Under the pieces are notes generated by a model, which did not search any database, was not told where the DNA came from, and worked only from the letters and a program-made list of their open reading frames with translations. A stretch of DNA of 64,000 nucleotides, from the NCBI RefSeq assembly GCF_022953055.1, contig NZ_JALJEJ010000003.1, forward strand, positions 62,001 to 126,000. The letters are read 5' to 3'. This DNA comes from Mucilaginibacter straminoryzae (lineage in GTDB: Bacteria > Bacteroidota > Bacteroidia > Sphingobacteriales > Sphingobacteriaceae). The stretch's first letter is position 1; the number at the start of each line of letters is the position of its first letter. A program made the translations under genes and the position numbers. Shown one piece after another: positions 43,938 through 52,015 of this stretch.

Positions 43938-45602
43938 CTATTTAGATGAAAGGTTAATCAAACGGTCGCAGCGTTGCTGCATTTTATCAGAATCAAATAT
44001 GGCGATGAGTGTAAAGCTTCTGTCGCCGGTAAGCTTATCAATAATGGCCTGCTGGTATTGCTGCTCTATCGATTGCCAGCCGCTCTCTAATAATAAAAGT
44101 GAAGGCTTACATAACAGGCAACGCGCCATTAAGATCTTTTGTACACTGCTGTTAGAGAGTTTCTGCCCTTGCGGATCCAGAATGGTAGCATAGCCTTCTT
44201 CGCAGGAATACAGAAAATCACTCAAGCCAACTAATTCACATGCTTCGGTTACTTCATTTGTACCGATAGCCTCGTTGCCAAGGGTAAGGTTTTCCCAAAG
44301 CGAACCGCTGAACACTTCTTCGCGCGCAAAATAAACGGCTACTTTTGAATGCCACAATTCTTCGGGAACGTTCTGTAGTGGAATGCCATTGATTGCAATG
44401 CTGCCATGATAGTGGTGATACAACCCTGCCAGGATACGTAACAATGTGGTTTTTCCGGCACCTTCTGCACCGGTGATACACACCTTTTCCCCGGCATTTA
44501 TGCCAAATGATATATTATGGATGATCTGTTGACCATGCGGGTAACCAAATTTAAGGTTATTGACAGTGATGGAAAAAGGCCCTTTTCCGGCAACTTCAGA
44601 AAGTAACAACTGATCATTTTTGGCCGGATCATCCGGTTTTTGCAAAACCTTATCCAGCTTTTCAATAGCTGTCAGCACGTCGTAAACCGTTTCAAGGCTA
44701 ACAATTAGTTTTTCTACCGAATTTAAAGTGCCAATGATGATGATCTCTGCCGCTACAAACTGCCCCAGGTTAATTTGCTGCCGGATGAGCAGCAACGAAC
44801 CGATGATGAGCATTGCCGTGGTAATGATGGCCTTAAAAGCAATTAGTACCCGGTACTGAAACACCAGTATATTGAAATGCGCATCTCTTGCTTCCAGGTA
44901 TCCGGCTGTCAGCTTATCCGTCTTTTTTAAGTGAAGGTTAGAATGCTGCGAAAATTTAAAGGTTTTAACAGCGCGTGAAATCTCTTCGAGCCAATGAGCT
45001 ACCTGGTATTTATAGTCGCTTTCTTCTATGCTGGTTCTGAGGCCGTTGGGGCTGGTAAAATAAAATATAACTGCTACCACTGCCAGCAACACTAAACCAA
45101 ATGCAATAAAAACCGGGTGGTAAAAGCTTAACAGGATAAGCCCGAACACGATCTGTATAGAAGCGCCGGGGATATCCAACAATAGTTTCGAAATACCTTT
45201 TTGGAGCGTGGTGGTATCAAAAAAACGATTAACCAGTTCCGGCAGGTAGTACTTATCTACGCTTAACAGGTCTATCTTAGGTAAACGGTCGGCGTAAGCA
45301 AAGGTAAGACGGGCAAAAATCCGCTGCTGGATATGTTCTGATACCCGCATCTGCATTACCTGGAACACACCCGACATGATTACCCCGAACACGACGAAGC
45401 AGATAAGTACTACCAGCGAAGCCGATACGATACCGCCGTATAATAAGCCGATAATAGCTTGTATACCCAGCGGCAATGATAATTGTATAATACCGGCAAG
45501 GGATGCGAAGAAGTAAATGTAACCTACTTCTTTACGCTCGAGGTTAATGAGCTTCCAAAATTTTATACCAGCAGTTTTTATTGAAGAGTTCGTATCGGCC
45601 AT
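43938..45602 (-). CDS. ABC exporter-like protein with degenerate ATPase domain
   Basis: A 554-residue half-transporter fusion: about six membrane helices (20-300) then an ABC nucleotide-binding domain. It lacks the C39 peptidase of bacteriocin exporters. Walker A is intact (GAEGAGKT, 378-385). The other motifs are not: the Q-loop reads YFARE, the signature LSNSS (482-486) replaces LSGGQ, Walker B reads LLLLESGW in place of LLLLDEPT (Asp to Glu, catalytic Glu to Ser), and the H-loop reads LIAIFDSD without His. The start is ATG 45602, four bases after the previous stop. It probably binds ATP but hydrolyses poorly or not at all. Confidence 0.85.
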   Translation of the reverse strand: MADTNSSIKTAGIKFWKLINLERKEVGYIYFFASLAGIIQLSLPLGIQAIIGLLYGGIVSASLVVLICFVVFGVIMSGVFQVMQMRVSEHIQQRIFARLTFAYADRLPKIDLLSVDKYYLPELVNRFFDTTTLQKGISKLLLDIPGASIQIVFGLILLSFYHPVFIAFGLVLLAVVAVIFYFTSPNGLRTSIEESDYKYQVAHWLEEISRAVKTFKFSQHSNLHLKKTDKLTAGYLEARDAHFNILVFQYRVLIAFKAIITTAMLIIGSLLLIRQQINLGQFVAAEIIIIGTLNSVEKLIVSLETVYDVLTAIEKLDKVLQKPDDPAKNDQLLLSEVAGKGPFSITVNNLKFGYPHGQQIIHNISFGINAGEKVCITGAEGAGKTTLLRILAGLYHHYHGSIAINGIPLQNVPEELWHSKVAVYFAREEVFSGSLWENLTLGNEAIGTNEVTEACELVGLSDFLYSCEEGYATILDPQGQKLSNSSVQKILMARCLLCKPSLLLLESGWQSIEQQYQQAIIDKLTGDRSFTLIAIFDSDKMQQRCDRLINLSSK

Positions 45603-45606
45603 TAAA

Positions 45607-45885
45607 TTATCTATTAAAAGTGATTGATATACTACCTTTAACTTCCACAAAACTATCTTCCTGCGCTTTAGTTTCCAAAAAAATGCTAATATCCTGCCTT
45701 GTACTTTCTAATTCGGCAATTTTTGCCTCTACCTGGCTGCGATCGCCTTGCTGGGTTTCTATCATGTAAAGCAGCTGCCGGTTATGGTAGCGGATTTTTT
45801 CACTATAAAAATTCCTGATCAGCGCGCCGGCATCGGCCGGCTTAAATGTGCCGTTTATCAGCTTAAATTCTTTTGAACTTTCCAT
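45607..45885 (-). CDS. Small protein, paralogue of the 83-residue neighbour
   Basis: 92 residues, no signal peptide or membrane helix, and a central charged helix (QVEAKIAELESTRQDI). It aligns along its length with the small protein encoded at 46767-47018: FKLINGTFKPADAGALI against IQLIKGSFEAKEAAELL, EKIRYHNRQL against SKIQFHESKI, and VEVKGSISITFN against VELNATVRISLN. I do not recognise the family. Position directly before the ABC gene suggests an accessory subunit, a regulator, or a leaderless cargo. Confidence 0.8.
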   Translation of the reverse strand: MESSKEFKLINGTFKPADAGALIRNFYSEKIRYHNRQLLYMIETQQGDRSQVEAKIAELESTRQDISIFLETKAQEDSFVEVKGSISITFNR

Positions 45886-45902
45886 GTTGTTTTAATTGGT
45901 TT

Positions 45903-46733
45903 TTAAGGATTACAATATTGACAATAGGTTGCTTCTTCAACCTTCAGGCCTCGCGGATAAAGGTTGCGTTGCTCGAACCCGCATTTTTTACAACCGAGCA
46001 CATGTGCTAAAGCAGATTCTGTAGGCTGATGGCAAATCTCGCAGGGCAAGCCGGGTTCAATAGCCACCACATCAAAACCTGGTATCTGGCAATGCGGGCA
46101 GCAGCGTTTTATCTTCTCAACCAGCTTCCTGGTGGTTTGCTCAATCACCATCATACGGCTGGGATTGTTCATCGCCCTCATGTCTGTCTCGGCTTCTATT
46201 TTGCTGCCTTTAAGGTTCCGGTAATTTGCCAGTAAACCTTCCCAGGTGTCAATCCCTTTAATAAATTTGGTTTGATGTTCTTTAGTCGCCCTTAAGATGA
46301 GCTTATGTGAAGGAAACTTGGTCTTTTTAGCAAAAGCCATCAGGCTTTCTTCGGTGCTGACTTCCTCCCTGCCGAAATTGGTGTGAAGACTGATGTTTCG
46401 GCAAAATATTTCCAGATCGTCTTCGCGGTCTATAAATAGCATTAATTCATCATCACAACCGGTAAAAAAGAGCTGAGGATGCGGGCCGAAAGAACCTTCA
46501 CTGGCTACGGCAAGCGAACAGCCTGTCAGCTCCATTGCCGCTATGCACTTTTGCCGCGCTACGGCTAATACATCTAAATTACGGGCTATTTCTCCGGTAA
46601 AAGTGCCATAGCGATCTGTATCAAACATTGGCGGGATTTGGGCAATTACACCCAACTCTTTTTGAAGTAGGGGTGCAATTACCATCTCTTTGCCATGCAT
46701 AGTTGCAATCACAATATCCCGCCCGTTGAACAT
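45903..46733 (-). CDS. DUF6671-like protein with C-terminal zinc ribbons
   Basis: 276 residues, soluble. The N-terminal two-thirds contains IVIATMHGKEMVIAPLL, TFTGEIARN and ASEGSFGPHPQLFF, which I associate with the DUF6671 family of unknown function. The C-terminal third has four CxxC or CxxxC knuckles (CCPHC, CEIC, CKKC, CQYC), enough for two zinc ribbons. No catalytic role is established. It lies between the two paralogous small proteins and is co-oriented with the export genes, so it may prepare or sense the cargo; that is inference. Confidence 0.75.
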   Translation of the reverse strand: MFNGRDIVIATMHGKEMVIAPLLQKELGVIAQIPPMFDTDRYGTFTGEIARNLDVLAVARQKCIAAMELTGCSLAVASEGSFGPHPQLFFTGCDDELMLFIDREDDLEIFCRNISLHTNFGREEVSTEESLMAFAKKTKFPSHKLILRATKEHQTKFIKGIDTWEGLLANYRNLKGSKIEAETDMRAMNNPSRMMVIEQTTRKLVEKIKRCCPHCQIPGFDVVAIEPGLPCEICHQPTESALAHVLGCKKCGFEQRNLYPRGLKVEEATYCQYCNP

Positions 46734-46766
46734 CCTCAGTCTCTTTTTTTGCTTTTAATTAATTAA

Positions 46767-47018
46767 TTAATTAAGCGAGATACGTACTGTCGCATTCAGC
46801 TCGACACCGGTTGCCTTTTGCCTAACGGCAGACAGGGCAGCCGTTAATTCATTTTGTAATTCGATGATCCTGCGTTCGCGCATTTTAATATCTTCTTCAT
46901 TCAGTTCCTCATTGTTGATCTTGCTTTCGTGGAACTGTATCTTACTTTTGAAGAGCTTGTTCAGTAGTTCTGCGGCCTCTTTGGCCTCAAAACTTCCTTT
47001 GATAAGTTGAATTTCCAT
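46767..47018 (-). CDS. Small protein, paralogue of the 92-residue neighbour
   Basis: 83 residues, helical centre (IKMRERRIIELQNELTAAL) between two short beta-like ends; no signal peptide. It is clearly homologous to the protein at 45607-45885. Its stop lies inside five tandem TTAA units (46755-46774) that create stops in every frame. It starts 11 bases after the isocitrate dehydrogenase stop, so the two are probably co-transcribed. The function is unknown. Confidence 0.8.
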   Translation of the reverse strand: MEIQLIKGSFEAKEAAELLNKLFKSKIQFHESKINNEELNEEDIKMRERRIIELQNELTAALSAVRQKATGVELNATVRISLN

Positions 47019-47029
47019 TGTTCTGATTT

Positions 47030-48466
47030 TTATTGACCCTGACCTAATGAGTAAGCTGCTTTACCATCGAACTGATACAGGTTCTCTGTTTTAATCACAT
47101 CCAGGTTTTTATGGTAAGCCAGTTCCTGTAGTTTAATGATCTCTTCTTTTGAAGGCTGTGAACCACCTTCTGCAGAGAAGCGGCAACGCCAGTGGTCCGT
47201 GCAGAAAGTCTCTTTAAATCCTTCAGGCCAAACCTTAATGCCACGGTTAGAGATCATGGTCAGTTGCAGGTGCTCGGTCTTCAGATCGTTCAGGATATGG
47301 CCAAGTTCATTGGCATCTTCGCCGCGCCAGTGTACAAACAGGTCTACACCTTGCAGGGCTTTATCGGCGGCAGCCTTACGTTGGTAGGCCGGCAGGTGGA
47401 TTGGGTTACGGCTTTCGTATTTAACCGGCTTCAGTTGGGATGGCACCTGTCCGAGGCGTTCGATAATCGCATCGGCAAATTCGCTGGTGCTTACTTTTTG
47501 CTTGCTTACCCCTTCGCGATAGATATCGTAAGTATGGATGCCGTCTTCCAATGTCTTTAACCAGGCATTGTGAACGCGTTCTGCCACATGGTTCTGCCCA
47601 AGATGGTTAAGCATCATGATAGCGCCATGAAGTAAGCCCGAAGGGTTTGCTTTGTTTTGCCCGGCAATACGCGGAGCAGAGCCGTGGATGGCTTCGAACA
47701 TGGCGTACTCTTCGCCGATGTTTGCAGAACCTGCCAAGCCGACAGAACCCGCAATTTGCGCTGCTACGTCTGAAAGCACATCGCCGTAAAGGTTCAGTGT
47801 TACTATGACATCAAATATTTCTGGCGTGTCAGCCATCTTTGCCGCACCGATATCAATGATCCAGTGTTCTTTTTCTATATCAGGATACTCCTCACCTATT
47901 TCGTCAAAAACTTTATGAAATAAACCGTCTGTCTGCTTCATGATGTTATCTTTGGTAAAGCAGGTGACCTTTTTGCGACCGTGCGTTTTTGCATATTCGA
48001 ACGCGTAACGGATAATCTTCTCGCAACCCGGTCTGCTTACCAGTTTCAGGCATTGGATCACCTCGTCTGTTTGCTGGTGCTCTATCCCGGCATACAGGTC
48101 TTCTTCGTTCTCACGAATGATCACCATATCCAGGTTAGGGTGTTTAGTTGGCACAAACGGATACAGGCTGCTACAAGGACGAACGTTAGAAAATAAGCCG
48201 AGCATTTTACGGGTAGTTACGTTCAGGCTTTTGTAACCGCCGCCCTGCGGGGTGGTAATCGGGGCCTTTAAGAATACTTTGTTTCTGCGGATACTCTCCC
48301 ATGATTCCTTTGCGATACCAGAGGTATTACCCGATAGGTACACTTTTTCTCCGACTTCAATTTCCTCGATTTCAATCTGCGCACCCGCTGCCATAATAAT
48401 GCTCAGCGTTGCGTCCATAATTTCCGGTCCGATGCCGTCGCCTTTAGCTACTGTGATTTTTTTCAT
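47030..48466 (-). CDS. icd: NADP-dependent isocitrate dehydrogenase (long form)
   Basis: A TCA-cycle enzyme converting isocitrate to 2-oxoglutarate and CO2, 478 residues, with the long C-terminal extension known from Thermus-type IDH. Start motif AKGDGIGPEIMDA; substrate loop VTTRKMLGLFSNVRPC with the conserved Arg residues; NLYGDVLSDVAAQIAGSVGLAGSANIG is the metal/substrate segment, and the cofactor region follows at EAIHGSAPRIAGQNKANP. Cofactor choice (NADP) is inferred from family. It heads the gene string with the small proteins and export genes and is divergent from a LysR regulator. Confidence 0.93.
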   Translation of the reverse strand: MKKITVAKGDGIGPEIMDATLSIIMAAGAQIEIEEIEVGEKVYLSGNTSGIAKESWESIRRNKVFLKAPITTPQGGGYKSLNVTTRKMLGLFSNVRPCSSLYPFVPTKHPNLDMVIIRENEEDLYAGIEHQQTDEVIQCLKLVSRPGCEKIIRYAFEYAKTHGRKKVTCFTKDNIMKQTDGLFHKVFDEIGEEYPDIEKEHWIIDIGAAKMADTPEIFDVIVTLNLYGDVLSDVAAQIAGSVGLAGSANIGEEYAMFEAIHGSAPRIAGQNKANPSGLLHGAIMMLNHLGQNHVAERVHNAWLKTLEDGIHTYDIYREGVSKQKVSTSEFADAIIERLGQVPSQLKPVKYESRNPIHLPAYQRKAAADKALQGVDLFVHWRGEDANELGHILNDLKTEHLQLTMISNRGIKVWPEGFKETFCTDHWRCRFSAEGGSQPSKEEIIKLQELAYHKNLDVIKTENLYQFDGKAAYSLGQGQ

Positions 48467-48489
48467 GATCTATTGTTGAGTTATCGGTA

Positions 48490-48497
48490 CAAACATA
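48490..48497 (-). promoter_or_regulatory. Promoter -7 of icd
   Basis: Read on the minus strand this is TATGTTTG, an exact TAnnTTTG match 23 bases before the icd ATG in the icd/lysR divergent space. Confidence 0.55.
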
Positions 48498-48555
48498 AAT
48501 CGGGTATTTCATTTATTTTTATTTATATTTACTATGTTATACATAAGTAAAGTTT

Positions 48556-49497
48556 ATGAATTACACCTTACATCAATTGCAGGTATTTGTAAAAGTGGTA
48601 CAAACGCAAAGCATCACTAAAGCAGCAGAAGAACTATTTCTTACGCAGCCCGGCGTATCTATCCAGCTGAAAAATTTTCAGGACCAGTTCGATATTCCGC
48701 TTACAGAAGTAATTGGCAGACAGTTATATGTAACAGATTTTGGCAAAGAGATAGCTGAACTCGCTAATGAAATATTAGACAAGGTACAAGCAATAGATTA
48801 CCGCACGGCAGCCTTTAAAGGGATACTATCCGGGCGTTTAAAAATATCTTCGGCATCTACCGGCAAGTATGTAATGCCGTACTTCCTGTCTGATTTTTTG
48901 AAGGAACACCCGGGTGTCGACCTGACCATTGACGTCACGAATAAATCTAAAGTGATCCAAAGCCTGGAGAATAACGAGGTTGACTTCGGGCTGGTTTCGG
49001 TGTTGCCAGACCGATTGAAAGTTGACGAAGAACTGCTGGTGGTAAACAAACTATACCTGGTTGGTAACAAGGATCACATGCCTAAGACGGCAAAGGAAAC
49101 AAAAGAGATTTTTAACCAGGTACCAATGATCTACCGCGAACAGGGTTCTGCAACACGCCTGATTATGGAAAGCTTTTTTGAGCGAACAAAAATTAAGGTA
49201 AAAAAGAAAATGGAGTTAACATCTAACGAAGCAGTAAAGCAGGCCGTAATAGCTGGCCTTGGTTATTCCATTATGCCCCTAATCGGTATACGTAACGAAA
49301 TCTATAACGGCGAACTACAGATTGTACCCGTGGCGGGCTTCCCCATCATGTCAGACTGGCGGCTGATCTGGCTGAAAAATAAAAAACTTTCGCCGCTGGC
49401 AGTCAACTACCTGGAGTATGTGAGAACACATAAAGCCGATATTATAAATAAAAGCTTTTCATGGATAGATCTTGCTCAAAAAGCACACAAACACTAA
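48556..49497 (+). CDS. LysR family transcriptional regulator
   Basis: A 313-residue LysR regulator. The N-terminal winged helix (LHQLQVFVKVVQTQSITKAAEELFLTQPGVSIQLKNFQDQF) is followed by a two-lobed effector-binding domain (about 90-300, GRLKISSASTGKYVMPYFLSDF). It lies divergently 89 bases from icd. The short spacer holds the dyad ATGT-TAT-ACAT (48533-48543), a plausible LysR site that could control icd and the downstream export genes. The effector is unknown. Confidence 0.92.
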   Translation: MNYTLHQLQVFVKVVQTQSITKAAEELFLTQPGVSIQLKNFQDQFDIPLTEVIGRQLYVTDFGKEIAELANEILDKVQAIDYRTAAFKGILSGRLKISSASTGKYVMPYFLSDFLKEHPGVDLTIDVTNKSKVIQSLENNEVDFGLVSVLPDRLKVDEELLVVNKLYLVGNKDHMPKTAKETKEIFNQVPMIYREQGSATRLIMESFFERTKIKVKKKMELTSNEAVKQAVIAGLGYSIMPLIGIRNEIYNGELQIVPVAGFPIMSDWRLIWLKNKKLSPLAVNYLEYVRTHKADIINKSFSWIDLAQKAHKH

Positions 49498-49520
49498 AAA
49501 ATGCAGTACTTTTTAGATGC

Positions 49521-49553
49521 AAAAAATCCCTGCGATGGTCAATTCGCAGGGAT
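49521..49553 (-). terminator. Terminator of the phosphodiesterase/SusCD operon
   Basis: ATCCCTGCGA pairs with TCGCAGGGAT around eight bases, with a minus-strand T-run (AAAAAA on the plus strand) after it. It lies about 55 bases past the last hydrolase gene. Confidence 0.8.
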
Positions 49554-49558
49554 GGTTA

Positions 49559-49590
49559 CAGCCATTTGTTCTTTCTATGGCTGATTTTAT
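49559..49590 (+). terminator. Possible terminator of lysR
   Basis: CAGCCAT pairs with ATGGCTG around ten bases, followed by ATTTTATT, facing the opposite way from the neighbouring hairpin. Confidence 0.45.
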
Positions 49591-49608
49591 TGTTTATTAG
49601 GTAGGGGC

Positions 49609-50709
49609 TTATTTAATTTGATCAGAAACGGTTTTGATGGCCGCTCCTACTTCATGGTCTGCAGCTTTCTTAAAATCCAGGCCTAACAGGTTTGCTATAG
49701 TTTGTGCTAACTGGTTGTGGTAAGTCTGCCCCTTCATGATACCTTTTGCTGACGTTTCAGGGCCGATAACGGCAAACCAGGTCTGGTTAGACTCTTTAAT
49801 ATCCTGTCCGTGTCCGGTCCAGGTATTAGGATCTTTCTCGCCGCGACCATGATCGCAGGTGATGATCAATGTAGTTTGGTCTTTATAGTATGGGTCGTGC
49901 TGGATATAGTTCCAAAGATCAGACAAGTATTTGTCTTCCAAATGAGCTTGTTTTAGATACAGCTTGTACAAACCTTCATGGGCCAGATCATCTGTTTCAT
50001 CAAACGCCAAGTATAAAAAACGGGGTTTATATTGCTTCATGTACTCGAAACCCATCTCGTAAGTGGCAAAATCAAGCCTTGTTTTTTCACCCAGTATCTT
50101 GGTAGCCTCATGCTGAACTTTACTGATGTATTTCAAACGGTCGCCGGCATCAGATTTGGTAAAATCCATAAAACCCGAGTTCACCAGCAATTTTGAACGC
50201 TTTGCATTAAGGATAGCCGGAAATACCTCCCACGAAGAAAATGCGGCCACTTTATTTTCAAAACCCTTTTGTTTGTTTACAAACTCCAGCACGTTCATGT
50301 TTGGGTTTGGAATAGGGTCATTAGTGTTCATGCGCACGTCAGGGAAACCGGTCAGGATCTCGTTGTATCCAGGGTAAGAAAAATTATAGGGGTTTAGTAC
50401 CTGGTCTTTTCCATCCTCGTCCCGGTCGCCATAAAGCTGCCCTTTCTTTTCCAACGTATTCCAAAAGAAAGGTAATAGCTTGCTTCGGCGTTGTGCCGCT
50501 GTAGGTGCCCAGAACAATTGCTTAATTTCTTCTTTATCGTCCGTGTATTTTGAGTTGATCAGCGCAGAGTCAGCCCCGCGAAACACTTCCTGCCAGCGGA
50601 AACCGTCCATGGTTACCAATACCACTTTAGGCGATTTAATATGTTGTGCAGATGCAGCAACACTTCCCATCATGGCAAGTGCAGCAAATAGCATTTTCTT
50701 AATTTCCAT
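49609..50709 (-). CDS. Secreted alkaline-phosphatase-superfamily hydrolase 1
   Basis: 366 residues with a signal peptide (to about ASAQ). It belongs to the type I phosphodiesterase/nucleotide pyrophosphatase branch. Metal ligands are visible in VTMDGFRW, AFDETDDLAHEG and ITCDHGRGEK. The nucleophile position is the Ser in FSYPGYNEILTG, where many relatives have Thr. Possible substrates are phosphate or phosphonate mono- and diesters. It is the last gene of the SusCD operon, 20 bases after a paralogous enzyme, in a neighbourhood of phosphonate genes. Confidence 0.88.
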   Translation of the reverse strand: MEIKKMLFAALAMMGSVAASAQHIKSPKVVLVTMDGFRWQEVFRGADSALINSKYTDDKEEIKQLFWAPTAAQRRSKLLPFFWNTLEKKGQLYGDRDEDGKDQVLNPYNFSYPGYNEILTGFPDVRMNTNDPIPNPNMNVLEFVNKQKGFENKVAAFSSWEVFPAILNAKRSKLLVNSGFMDFTKSDAGDRLKYISKVQHEATKILGEKTRLDFATYEMGFEYMKQYKPRFLYLAFDETDDLAHEGLYKLYLKQAHLEDKYLSDLWNYIQHDPYYKDQTTLIITCDHGRGEKDPNTWTGHGQDIKESNQTWFAVIGPETSAKGIMKGQTYHNQLAQTIANLLGLDFKKAADHEVGAAIKTVSDQIK

Positions 50710-50729
50710 TGCTAAAAGTTAAATGATTG

Positions 50730-51962
50730 TTACTTGGTACCTGGCACTATTACCCAGGTATTAACGGTATTGTATGCCCCTTGAAGCACAATTTTATAAA
50801 AATTGGAAGGGTGTTGTTTTACATCAACCAGTGCGTGGCCATCCTTCACGTTGGCTTCACCAAAATAGAAATATTCATCTTTACCGCCGGTTTTAACGTT
50901 ATTGGTGGTGCTACCCCATATTTTAACTTTTCCTTCTGGCGTGAAATGACTCCAGCTTAAACTGATAGTACCCTGTATGTAAGTTGCTTTTGCATTCGCG
51001 ATGGATACCGGACCAATCAATGGTATACCGTCTACTTCGCGTCGTGTAGAATCCGGAATATTTACTTTTAAAAAGCGCGCCAGTGTAGGCATAATGTCAA
51101 CAATAGCTGCATCGCCGGATTGTGCATAGCTGTTCAGGTTGTGGTTGTTGGTAATCATCCACGTAGTCCGCTGGCGGTCTGATTGCCCCCCGTGATTGTG
51201 GCCTGCTTTTTCGTCCCGGCCGTGATCGGTAGTCACCACCAGCAGCCAGTCTTCATGATATTGCTTTTTACGGTAGTTGATCGCCTGGTAAAGGCTTGTC
51301 AGTTGCTGATCCAGTTTTTTAACTGCTTCTTCCATCTGCGGGCTGTCGCCATACATGTGCCCCATATCGTCTGTATACTCCAGGTATACCCATGACAGGT
51401 CTGGTGCTTTTGTTTTGATCGCTTCAGATGCTTTAGATATTACCTGCTCGTCAATCCGGTGCATAAAGTCGCGCTGTTTATCATGCTTAAAATGGATGGT
51501 GTCCAGCTCATAGCCATCAGCAAAATCGTTAACTTTCAGCTGACCTGTCTGCGGTAAGTTATCGCCAACCAACTTGGTTCGGTTGTCTGTCCAGCTCGAA
51601 TAAACGCCGATCTTTTTTTGTGGGTACTGATCTTTAAACAAACGGAAGATTGTCGGGTAATGGTAGTTAGGCTCTTTAATATCATTATCGGGCACGTTAT
51701 GCTTGTTCACCCAGGTGCCGGTAAGCAAGCTGTTGTAACCTACTGCAGAAATGGTAGGCGTTTCATTGTAGGTTCCCCTATCGCCGCCAACGTGCAGTCT
51801 GATGTAAGCGCCTTCATTGATGATCTGCTGCATGCCGGGCAGTTTCAATCGTTCGATAACGTCTGCCGGGATACCATCTGCAATCACAAAAACGGCTTTC
51901 TTAACCTGTGCTAAGGCCGGTAAGCAAAACAGCGAGATAATTAATACTGATAGTTTTTTCAT
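50730..51962 (-). CDS. Secreted alkaline-phosphatase-superfamily hydrolase 2
   Basis: 410 residues, signal peptide to about residue 18. Metal ligands are in FVIADGIPAD, EYTDDMGHMYG and VTTDHGRDEKAGHNHGG. The probable nucleophile is the Ser in TISAVGYNSLLTG. A C-terminal beta region of about 90 residues (from about 320) resembles a fibronectin-like accessory domain. It is related to, but clearly different from, the following gene product, so the two may attack different ester types of one substrate. Confidence 0.88.
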   Translation of the reverse strand: MKKLSVLIISLFCLPALAQVKKAVFVIADGIPADVIERLKLPGMQQIINEGAYIRLHVGGDRGTYNETPTISAVGYNSLLTGTWVNKHNVPDNDIKEPNYHYPTIFRLFKDQYPQKKIGVYSSWTDNRTKLVGDNLPQTGQLKVNDFADGYELDTIHFKHDKQRDFMHRIDEQVISKASEAIKTKAPDLSWVYLEYTDDMGHMYGDSPQMEEAVKKLDQQLTSLYQAINYRKKQYHEDWLLVVTTDHGRDEKAGHNHGGQSDRQRTTWMITNNHNLNSYAQSGDAAIVDIMPTLARFLKVNIPDSTRREVDGIPLIGPVSIANAKATYIQGTISLSWSHFTPEGKVKIWGSTTNNVKTGGKDEYFYFGEANVKDGHALVDVKQHPSNFYKIVLQGAYNTVNTWVIVPGTK

Positions 51963-51969
51963 GGTGATA

Positions 51970-52002
51970 GAAAAAGGGAGCTGCGTGATGTATGCAGCTC
52001 CC
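51970..52002 (-). terminator. Hairpin after susD (attenuator)
   Basis: GGGAGCTGC pairs perfectly with GCAGCTCCC around nine bases, followed on the minus strand by TTTTTC, between the SusD stop and the first hydrolase. It probably lowers read-through into the enzyme genes. Confidence 0.68.
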
Positions 52003-52015
52003 TAATATCGGATGA

